Assembly: GCA_015478675.1 (NCBI GenBank)
Contig: JADMIH010000126.1
Location: forward strand, 1 to 11,047
Source: Chloroflexota bacterium
GTDB taxonomy: Bacteria; Chloroflexota; Chloroflexia; QHBQ01; JADMIH01
DNA length: 11,047 bases
Direction of reading: 5' to 3'
Shown here one piece after another: positions 1 through 6,602 of this stretch (positions are counted from its first letter, which is position 1; every line of letters begins with the position of its first letter). Under the pieces are notes generated by a model. It did not search any database and was not told where the DNA came from. It worked only from the letters and a program-made list of their open reading frames with translations. The position numbers and the translations under genes are program-made.

Positions 1-662
1 CCAACGTGGACCCGGTGCATAAAATCAGCATCATCTCACGCGGCATGATGGGTGGATACACACGTGTGCTGCCCGGCGAAGACCGCTATATGTGGTCCAA
101 GTCGCAGTTCAAAGACAACCTGGCCTTCGCCCTCGGTGGTCGTGCTGCTGAGGAGATTATCTTCGGCGACATCACCACAGGGGCGAGCAACGACATCGAG
201 CGCGTCACCGAGATGGCCCGCATGATGGTTACTCGCTACGGCATGAGTGACAGGCTCGGCCTGGTAGCTCTGGGTCGTAAAGAAGAGCTTGTCTTCCTGG
301 GCCGCGAAATCTCCGAGCAGCGCAACTACTCGGACGAAATAGCTTTCGAGATAGACAAGGAAGTGCGGTCACTCGTTGACGAGGCCTACGCCAGCGCCAA
401 AGAGATACTCACCACTTATAAGAACAAGCTGGTGGAGATAAGCGAGCTTCTCATCGAGAAGGAGACGCTCGACGCCACCGACTTCGAGGCTCTCTTCGAA
501 GGCATACCGCGCCCCGAGCGAAATGAGCAGCAGCCGCCGCGCCAGCAGCCGATGCAGCCCGCTCAGCCTCAACAGTCTGAGCAGCCTCGCGCCCTTCCCG
601 GTTTGCAGGGTGCCCCCGGCATGGCGATAGTCCACGAGCCTGAAAAACCCCAGGAGCTGTAA
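1..662 (+). CDS. ftsH: ATP-dependent zinc metalloprotease FtsH, C-terminal part (5' end outside window)
   Basis: This is the C-terminal peptidase part of FtsH, a membrane-anchored AAA+ protease that degrades misfolded membrane proteins and some soluble regulators. The reading frame is already open at the left edge (first full codon at base 3), so the AAA ATPase domain and the HExxH zinc helix lie outside the window. What is visible starts with NVDPVHKISII, which in the family follows closely after HEAGH. It continues with GGRAAEEIIFG and TTGASNDIERVTEMARMMV. The Asp of GASND (codon 192-194) matches the third zinc ligand of known FtsH proteins. DTD-like helical segments YGMSDRLG and LLIEKETLDATDFEALF complete the peptidase domain. 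The last ~50 residues form a Gln/Pro-rich tail, probably disordered. The gene ends in TAA and is followed by a strong terminator, so it probably closes its transcription unit. Confidence 0.95.
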   Translation, partial: NVDPVHKISIISRGMMGGYTRVLPGEDRYMWSKSQFKDNLAFALGGRAAEEIIFGDITTGASNDIERVTEMARMMVTRYGMSDRLGLVALGRKEELVFLGREISEQRNYSDEIAFEIDKEVRSLVDEAYASAKEILTTYKNKLVEISELLIEKETLDATDFEALFEGIPRPERNEQQPPRQQPMQPAQPQQSEQPRALPGLQGAPGMAIVHEPEKPQEL

Positions 663-680
663 CGTCACAATCGCACAACA

Positions 681-718
681 GGGAGGTTTGGAAGTGATTC
701 TAAACCTCCTTTTTGTTT
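681..718 (+). terminator. Intrinsic terminator of ftsH
   Basis: An inverted repeat with arms 681-693 and 698-710 (core GGAGGTTT / AAACCTCC, with two G-U pairs) encloses a GTGA loop. It is followed at once by TTTTTGTTT at 710-718. A long stem plus a U-tract 19 bases after the ftsH stop is a textbook rho-independent terminator. It separates ftsH from smc transcription. Confidence 0.92.
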
Positions 719-759
719 GGCACCAACTTTTAGATCGCTTGCGCACCACCGCCATGCCT

Positions 760-788
760 TCCACATCACCAGCTACCTGTGGTACAAT
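760..788 (+). promoter_or_regulatory. Predicted smc promoter with extended -10
   Basis: TACAAT at 783-788 is preceded by TGG at 780-782, which gives an extended -10 element. A weak -35 match, TCCACA (760-765), lies 17 bp upstream. The site falls between the ftsH terminator and smc. The start point would be near 795, leaving a leader of about 80 nt. That leader contains a small hairpin (CCTGC 810-814 / GCAGG 823-827). This is a prediction from motif match and position only. Confidence 0.5.
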
Positions 789-873
789 TACCTTCGCGTC
801 GTAGTAATCCCTGCCTTGAAGAGCAGGCCACCGTGTTGCTTTTACACAATATCCTACCACGCACTACTAGTCC

Positions 874-3800
874 ATGCGCCTGAAACAGCTCCACCTACAC
901 GGTTTCAAGACCTTCGCCCCCAAGACAGAGCTCAGCTTCGGAAAAGGGCTTACCGCGGTTGTCGGCCCGAACGGATCGGGCAAGAGCAACGTCGCGGATG
1001 CGGTACGCTGGGTGCTTGGCGAGCAATCTCTCTCTAACCTTCGCGCCAAAAAGACCGAAGACCTGATATTCGCAGGCTCCTCCAAGCGCGCGCCCCTCGG
1101 TATGGCGGAAGTTTCTATCACATTGGACAACAGCGACAGGCTCATGCCCGTGGATTTCGCCGAGGTAACCCTCACTCGTCGCGCCTATCGTTCAGGGGAG
1201 AACGAATACTATATCAACAGGAGCCGCGTGCGTTTGCGGGAAATAGTGGAGGTGGCCTCATCGCTGGGACAGGCCTATACCGTTGTGGGGCAGGGGCTTG
1301 TCGATGCCGCGCTTTCGCTAAGGCCGGAGGAGCGTCGCGAGCTTTTTGAGGAGGCGGCAGGGATACGCGGCTACTTTGCGCAGCGCGAGGATGCTCTTCG
1401 CAGGCTGGCCCACACTCAGGAGAATGTAGAGCGGGTGCAAGACCTTCTCTCAGAGCTTGAACCGCAAGTGCGGCGCATGGAGCGCCAGGCTCGTCAGGCA
1501 CAGGAGTACGGCAAGCTTGAAACCGAGCTACGAGAGATCCTCAAATTGTGGTACGGGGGACGATGGCTCTTGCTAATGGAGGAACTGCGCAAAGCTCAGG
1601 CGTCGGAAGCGGAGGCAGCCGCACAGGTCGAAGCAGGCAAAAGTTCTTTGGGGACCCAGTCGGCCCAGCTCGCGGAAGCTCGCAAAAAGGTCTGGGCGCT
1701 CGTTGACACAGTTTCTGCTTTGCACGAATCTCGTGCCCAGGCACAATCGCGCCACGCTGCACAGGCACAGGCACAGGCGGTTCTCTCGGAGCGATTATCG
1801 GCTGCACGCCTGCACAAAGAGGCGCTGCTAAGCGAGCAAGCCACCTTACTGGGGGTGGCGAGTGGGGTGCAGGAGCAACTATCGAAGCTCGAGAACGCCG
1901 CAGCCGAGAACGCCACAGAGCTCCAGACGCTTGAAGAGTTAGCGCACGAGGTTACATCAGAGCTCCTCGCCCTCGACAGACAGATAAGCCAGGCCCAGGA
2001 AGAGGTTAACTCACACGCCTCTCGTCTCGATGAGCTGATCAGGCGTAATGCCAGCCTCACAGGGAAGGTCCAGGATGCGCAACGGCAGAGGGCAGAACAG
2101 GAAAGTGTCGCGACAGAGGCCGAGGTCTTGCTGGAAGGTCTACATCAAAGGTTGGCGGGCGCGGAGCATATTCTTGGAGAGCGCCACGCCGCGGTTACCG
2201 AGGCACAGCGCCTTCTGGCTGAAGGTGAGCGCACACACTCTCTGGCGCAGAAAGAGTTAGCTGCGTCGCGGAGCAGTCAGAGTGATGCCGACAGCGCTCT
2301 GCGTGAGATTACCCGCCGTGCCGATGCCCTCCACGCGCAGATTGCGGCCCTTGCAGGGGAGCAACAGGCGAGCCTCTACAACAGCGTGCGAGTGGTGGTT
2401 GGAGCCGCCAAAGCGGGCAAACTGGATGGCTACGTTGGCACGGTGGCTGAACTGTTGCGTGTGCCTCCTCACCTCGAAGTGGCTGTGGAAGCCGCTCTGG
2501 GTGGCCGTCTGCAAGACGTTGTGGTGCGAAGTTGGGGCGACGCAGAGCAGGCAATCGCCATGCTCAAGACGGTAGGGGCGGGGCGCGCCACCTTTTTGCC
2601 GCTTGACACGTTGCGAGCGTCCTCGGCTCCCGCGCCACCTCGCGGCCCGGGTATCGTTGGCCTTGCTCGTGACCTGGTAGAATACGACCCGCAGTTGCAA
2701 ACGCTGGCAGGGTCGCTGCTGGGCAGGCTTCTTATCGTGGAGGACTTGCCTTCGGCCCGCAAAACTATTGCCGCGCTGGCGCATAGCTCGCCGTGGACGC
2801 TTACTACGCTGGGCGGCGAGGTGGTACGCCCAGGCGGTTCTCTTACCGGCGGCTCCAGCAGTCGCGCTGATGATGCCCGCGCTAGAGACCGGACTCTTCT
2901 TGGACGTGAGCGCAAAAGGCGAGAACTTCTGGTTACGCAGAGCGATCTGGCGGCGTGGATAACAGCCGCCGAGAAAGCTGTAGATGAGGCAATCGCGGGA
3001 GTGTGCGAGGCAGAGGCCATGCTGGTGCGTGTTGCCGCTCAGAACGATGCTTACCGCAAAAGCCAGGCAGCAGCGCAGATGGCGTACATGGAGCAGCAAG
3101 GCGCTCTTTCTCGCTTGCAGCAAGAGCTTTCCTGGCGCACCGGGCTACTCGCCCAGACACGCAAGGAGATAGAGGCGCTGCGGGCTGCCGCTGAGAGCGC
3201 TGTTGAAGAGCGTGCGAGCGTAGAGGCGCAAGTTGCTCCACTGAAGGCTACAGTTGCCGATGTCACTGCCCGCCTCGATAGGCTAAAAGCGGAGCGGAGC
3301 GACGTAGCAGCCTCCGCCGGGGCCAGCCAAACACGAATGGCGGTACTTTCTGAAACTGTGTGCAATCTGCGCGCTCGATATAAAGACGTCGAACGAGAGG
3401 CAGCCCGGCACCAGGCAAGGCAGGCAGCGCTACATTCCCGCATTGAGATAGCCACGAATGATGAGGTTAATCTTGCGGGCCAGCTTGATAAGCAGGCTGT
3501 GGAGCTGGGTGGGCTTGCCCACGAGCTTGAGCAGCTTGAGGCGCGTGTAGGCCCTTCCGAGCGTGAAGTGCGCGTGCTCGAAGGAGAAGTGAGCCGTATC
3601 GAGGGTGAGCAGTCGAAGATGCAGGCTGCGCTTCTTGAGAGCGAAACAGCGCACAGCCGGGCCGCTGTAGAGGTGCAGCGATGCATGGGGGCTGTTGACA
3701 GCCTTACAACCGAGGTTTCCGAGGAGCTGGGGCTTGAGGTGCCTTCCACTATCGAGTCAGGGTTGGCTTCGCCCGCCTCTCATTCCGCGTCCATGCCGGC

Positions 3801-4554
3801 AGGAGCGCCGGTTTGCCGGCCTTTCGATCTCTCCGCCGCTTCGTCAGCGGCCCAGCACCACGCCCGCGATAACGGCCACTTTACCGCCTCTGCTGCCGAG
3901 AACGCCGAGAGGGAGAGAGGTGTTTACGCGCTCAAAGCGAAGATAACGCGCTTGGGTCCTGTGAACCCGCTGGCGATGGAGGAGCACGCCGCACTCTCTG
4001 AGCGGTATAGCTATCTGCAAGGGCAGCTCACCGACCTCGCATCGGCTGCCGAGGCGCTGCACCGCGTTATAGGCGAGCTTGACCGTACGATGCGCGACCA
4101 GTTTGCGATCACATTCGAGCAGGTGAATGAGGCTTTCCAGGGCTTTTTCAACCAGCTTTTTCTGGGAGGCACAGCGCGTCTGGAGTTGACCAATCCTCAA
4201 GATGTCTCGGCGTCGGGCATCGAGCTTTTTGCGCAGCCACCCGGCAAGAGGATGCAGCCTCTGGCTGCTTTGTCGGGCGGAGAGCGTGCTCTCACCTCGG
4301 CGGCCCTCCTCTTTGCCTTGCTCAAAGTTAGGCCGGTGCCATTCTGCGTTCTTGATGAAGTCGATGCCGCTCTTGACGAGAGCAACGTCACCCGCTTTCG
4401 CGCCGCCTTGCATGAGCTAGAGCAAAAAACCCAGTTTGTAGTGATTAGCCATAACCGAGGTACAATAGAAGCAGCCGATACTCTCTACGGCGTCTCCATG
4501 GCGGGCGATGGCACCTCGCAGCTCCTCTCGCTTGAAGTAGCGGTTGGGGGTTAG
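874..4554 (+). CDS. smc: Chromosome segregation protein SMC
   Basis: SMC is the ATP-driven subunit of the bacterial condensin (SMC-ScpAB) that compacts and separates chromosomes. All family landmarks are present in the 1226 residues. The N-terminal head begins MRLKQLHLHGFKTFAPKTEL and has Walker A GPNGSGKS (31-38). A first coiled-coil arm (about 170-495) leads to a hinge at about 500-660, starting SLYNSVRVVV and ending near GGSLTGG. A second arm follows. The C-terminal head has LGPVNPLAMEE, the LSGGE signature (1133-1137) and Walker B FCVLDEVDAALD with D1161/E1162. The ATG is set by the conserved N-terminus, although no clear Shine-Dalgarno precedes it. The protein is a little longer than the usual ~1150-1200 residues. 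Residues about 955-1015, between the second arm and LGPVN, are an unusual Ala/Ser/His/Pro-rich stretch. The stop codon TAG lies inside a perfect hairpin. scpA, scpB and ftsY are not in view. Confidence 0.97.
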   Translation: MRLKQLHLHGFKTFAPKTELSFGKGLTAVVGPNGSGKSNVADAVRWVLGEQSLSNLRAKKTEDLIFAGSSKRAPLGMAEVSITLDNSDRLMPVDFAEVTLTRRAYRSGENEYYINRSRVRLREIVEVASSLGQAYTVVGQGLVDAALSLRPEERRELFEEAAGIRGYFAQREDALRRLAHTQENVERVQDLLSELEPQVRRMERQARQAQEYGKLETELREILKLWYGGRWLLLMEELRKAQASEAEAAAQVEAGKSSLGTQSAQLAEARKKVWALVDTVSALHESRAQAQSRHAAQAQAQAVLSERLSAARLHKEALLSEQATLLGVASGVQEQLSKLENAAAENATELQTLEELAHEVTSELLALDRQISQAQEEVNSHASRLDELIRRNASLTGKVQDAQRQRAEQESVATEAEVLLEGLHQRLAGAEHILGERHAAVTEAQRLLAEGERTHSLAQKELAASRSSQSDADSALREITRRADALHAQIAALAGEQQASLYNSVRVVVGAAKAGKLDGYVGTVAELLRVPPHLEVAVEAALGGRLQDVVVRSWGDAEQAIAMLKTVGAGRATFLPLDTLRASSAPAPPRGPGIVGLARDLVEYDPQLQTLAGSLLGRLLIVEDLPSARKTIAALAHSSPWTLTTLGGEVVRPGGSLTGGSSSRADDARARDRTLLGRERKRRELLVTQSDLAAWITAAEKAVDEAIAGVCEAEAMLVRVAAQNDAYRKSQAAAQMAYMEQQGALSRLQQELSWRTGLLAQTRKEIEALRAAAESAVEERASVEAQVAPLKATVADVTARLDRLKAERSDVAASAGASQTRMAVLSETVCNLRARYKDVEREAARHQARQAALHSRIEIATNDEVNLAGQLDKQAVELGGLAHELEQLEARVGPSEREVRVLEGEVSRIEGEQSKMQAALLESETAHSRAAVEVQRCMGAVDSLTTEVSEELGLEVPSTIESGLASPASHSASMPAGAPVCRPFDLSAASSAAQHHARDNGHFTASAAENAERERGVYALKAKITRLGPVNPLAMEEHAALSERYSYLQGQLTDLASAAEALHRVIGELDRTMRDQFAITFEQVNEAFQGFFNQLFLGGTARLELTNPQDVSASGIELFAQPPGKRMQPLAALSGGERALTSAALLFALLKVRPVPFCVLDEVDAALDESNVTRFRAALHELEQKTQFVVISHNRGTIEAADTLYGVSMAGDGTSQLLSLEVAVGG
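3795..3820 (+). repeat. GC-rich palindromic sequence inside the smc insertion
   Basis: GCCGGCA (3795-3801) and TGCCGGC (3814-3820) form a perfect 7-bp inverted repeat around a 12-base loop that contains another GCCGG. It is translated in frame as residues 975-983 of SMC, within the low-complexity stretch that sets this SMC apart from typical ones. It may be a remnant of a palindromic repeat that inserted in frame; that origin is inference. Confidence 0.5.
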
Positions 4555-4587
4555 CAGCTAACCCCCAACCCCGTCCCTACCCCCTGA
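4542..4587. repeat. Hairpin plus C-rich tract at the smc/glycosidase convergent junction (repeat copy A)
   Basis: GGTTGGGGGTTAG (4542-4554) and CTAACCCCCAACC (4558-4570) form a perfect 13-bp inverted repeat with a CAG loop. The smc stop codon TAG is the last three bases of the left arm. The right arm runs into C-runs at 4569-4572, 4575-4577 and 4580-4584. No T-tract follows on either strand, so it is not a classical intrinsic terminator, but it may end or stabilise both converging transcripts. The segment 4557-4578 is almost identical, in reverse orientation, to 8774-8794. Confidence 0.75.
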
Positions 4588-4590
4588 CCT

Positions 4591-6489
4591 CTACTTCGGC
4601 CTGTTCTTCAGCGCGATGTAGGCGGGCCTGGGGCTCCAGTCGCCGTTCAGGATGCTAAAGTGGCTTGGGCCTGTGAACCACTCCTGGAAGGTCGAGAAGT
4701 TGAGGTTCCATAGAAACATTACGCCCATCCACGGGTAGTACTTCTTGCTGCGCTGGATAGCGCCCACTATGTACTGGCCTTGCTGGTCGGGCGTTACATA
4801 ACGGCATTCACCATATCCATCAGGGCGATAGTCGCTACACCAGCCGTACTCGGTGAGCCACATCTGCTTCTCACCATCACCATACTTCTCCATGATGGCG
4901 CGCTGCTCCTCCAGGCGGCGGAAATAGAAGGAGTCGTGGTTGTTATAATAATTTGGCTTTCCGTCGTTGCCCAGAGGGAAGATGGGATTCATATTCGGGT
5001 TTTCAGGCCATTTGGTGTCGGGCGGATTGTTGAAGCCGTAAGGGTGGCTCCCCATCGCGTCGAAGTAGGAGCGTACTTCGCCGTCGTTGTACTGATACAT
5101 CTGCTCAAGGTAAAGTGTATCGGGTATAGCCCCGTCCGCACCGGGAGCGCGCTTACCTAGAGGGTCATTAGTGTCGGTGGGGGTGAGAGCGCCCGCCACC
5201 ACTACAGCGTTTGGGTCTTGAGACTTGATCCCTATGTAGGCTGCTTTAAGCAACTCGACATAACGGCCAGGATTTATATCTCCGCTCTCTCCTATCAGGT
5301 TGTACTCGTTCCATATCTCGTACGCGCCCACGCGTCCCTTGAAGTGGGCCGCCATCGCCCGCATGAAGTCTCCCAGGTCTTGAGGGTCGGTGGGGAAGCC
5401 GCCCTTGCCCCCTGTGGCCCAATCCGGGGCCTTCACGATAGAGAGTAACACCTTGACGTTACGCGACTGAGCGCTGTTGACGATATTGTCTATCTCGTCC
5501 CAATAATAGGTGCCCTTGGGATTCTCGGTGTCTTTCCATTGCACCTGCTGCTTGACCCAGTCGTAGCCCAGGTCGTTCACACCGCTCATAATCCGGTCAC
5601 GGTTCTGGTAGTATGCTTGCACGATCATTCCGTCGCCCACTGTAGGGCCTATCAGGAACTTGCCCCCCGCCGCGGGCTTCGCCGGCTTCAGTATGGGCTG
5701 CACAGTAGTTAGCCCGCCGGGTATCGGGGGACCCCAGGCTGTGACCGTTGATTGCAGCTCCATGTAATCTCTGCCGAGGAGGCCAATCAGCACATCGTAG
5801 GGCGGCTGATTCTCAGGGTGGTACTCGAAGCGGTTGCGCTCGAAGTACTGCACAAGATAACTCTTGCCGTCTGTGGGGTTTGTTTCGTTGAACGGCTCGG
5901 AGATCGGGTAGCCATAGATAGCTACAGAGCCGTTCTTCTGCCAGTAGCTAAGAAAAGGCTCGGAGAGGGAATGCTTGGTCGCCTCGATATAGACCTTACC
6001 GGGGCTATTCGGGAAGGGATCAACGGTGGGAAAGTTGCGGTCACGGGTCAACCCGACACCAAGCAGCCCCAGCAAGACCTCGTTGGGTGTGCCCTGAAAC
6101 TCAGGGTGGTATTCGAAGCGGTTGCGCTCGAAATATTGCGTGAGGTAGTCTTTGCCGTCGGTATAGTTACGCTCAACTTTAGCTTCAGAGATGGGGTAGC
6201 CAAAGACGGGCAGACCTCCGTTCTTCTTCCAGTAGTTGATAAAGATAGCAGGCACATTGAAGCCTGTCTCGGGGAAATACTGGTCGCCGGGTCCCGGCGT
6301 CTGACTCACTACAGGAGTCTCGCTTACTATGGGCGTTTGGACGATACTCGGAGTCTGGCTCTGGTCTGCTGTGGGAGTGGTAACTTGAGCAGGTGTGCTA
6401 GTTTGGCCGTAAGTAGAGAATGGAACCGCCGATAAAAGTAGTATAACAATGAGCAACGTAGAGAGGACGATAGCTACCTTTTTGCGCAC
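4591..6489 (-). CDS. Secreted clan GH-A glycoside hydrolase-like protein with two N-terminal repeat modules
   Basis: This is probably an exported glycan-cleaving enzyme; the substrate is unknown. I chose the GTG at 6489 (632 residues) because GGAGGT (6494-6499) lies 4-5 bases before it. The frame is open further up, to an ATG at 6501 and a TTG at 6534, but neither has a Shine-Dalgarno. The N-terminus is a signal peptide (VRKK, then a hydrophobic run to about residue 28), then a Thr/Pro-rich linker (about 30-69). Two repeat modules follow (about 71-146 and 171-239). Each has a YWxKNG motif, GYPISE and the identical string QYFERNRFEYHPE. The remainder (about 275-632) reads as a TIM barrel. EIWNEYN carries the likely acid/base E395, and WLTEYGW the likely nucleophile E547, placed as in strands 4 and 7 of clan GH-A (GH5/GH39-like). 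It runs convergently toward smc with 36 bases between the stops. GH family assignment is uncertain. Confidence 0.85.
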   Translation of the reverse strand: MRKKVAIVLSTLLIVILLLSAVPFSTYGQTSTPAQVTTPTADQSQTPSIVQTPIVSETPVVSQTPGPGDQYFPETGFNVPAIFINYWKKNGGLPVFGYPISEAKVERNYTDGKDYLTQYFERNRFEYHPEFQGTPNEVLLGLLGVGLTRDRNFPTVDPFPNSPGKVYIEATKHSLSEPFLSYWQKNGSVAIYGYPISEPFNETNPTDGKSYLVQYFERNRFEYHPENQPPYDVLIGLLGRDYMELQSTVTAWGPPIPGGLTTVQPILKPAKPAAGGKFLIGPTVGDGMIVQAYYQNRDRIMSGVNDLGYDWVKQQVQWKDTENPKGTYYWDEIDNIVNSAQSRNVKVLLSIVKAPDWATGGKGGFPTDPQDLGDFMRAMAAHFKGRVGAYEIWNEYNLIGESGDINPGRYVELLKAAYIGIKSQDPNAVVVAGALTPTDTNDPLGKRAPGADGAIPDTLYLEQMYQYNDGEVRSYFDAMGSHPYGFNNPPDTKWPENPNMNPIFPLGNDGKPNYYNNHDSFYFRRLEEQRAIMEKYGDGEKQMWLTEYGWCSDYRPDGYGECRYVTPDQQGQYIVGAIQRSKKYYPWMGVMFLWNLNFSTFQEWFTGPSHFSILNGDWSPRPAYIALKNRPK

Positions 6490-6548
6490 ACTTACCTCCA
6501 TGAAACAGGGAAATAGAGGCTGCTCATAGGGCAATGAACAACCCGGTG

Positions 6549-6554
6549 ATTATA
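6549..6554 (-). promoter_or_regulatory. Predicted -10 box upstream of the glycosidase-like gene
   Basis: On the minus strand this reads TATAAT, inside the AT-rich string TATATAAT. It lies 60 bases before the GTG start, in the 113-base gap after the aminotransferase stop. No good -35 hexamer is found at 16-18 bp spacing. It suggests the glycosidase-like gene can be transcribed separately from the aminotransferase gene. Confidence 0.4.
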
Positions 6555-6602
6555 TAATGAACGAGCCAGGTTAGGCTTCGGTTTCGCCGTTATCCATTTT
6601 TA

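Noticed and set aside
2257..3123. Open frame of 288 codons on the minus strand within smc
   Set aside because: It lies wholly inside the smc hinge and second arm, which are conserved on the plus strand. Its translation is rich in Arg, Ser and Cys with no domain, and it has no ribosome site. It is a by-product of GC-rich coding.
3051..3749. Open frame of 232 codons on the minus strand in smc
   Set aside because: Its Ser/Arg/Ala-rich translation is the antisense of coiled-coil codons for Glu, Ala and Arg; no family resemblance.
4542..4570. Classical rho-independent terminator for smc
   Set aside because: The stem is perfect but no T-run follows on either strand, so I list it as a repeat/hairpin with possible terminator function only.
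5752..6435. Open frame of 227 codons on the plus strand opposite the glycosidase-like gene
   Set aside because: The minus-strand protein has a signal peptide, recognisable repeats and a strong ribosome site. The plus-strand translation repeats only because it lies opposite the repeated modules.
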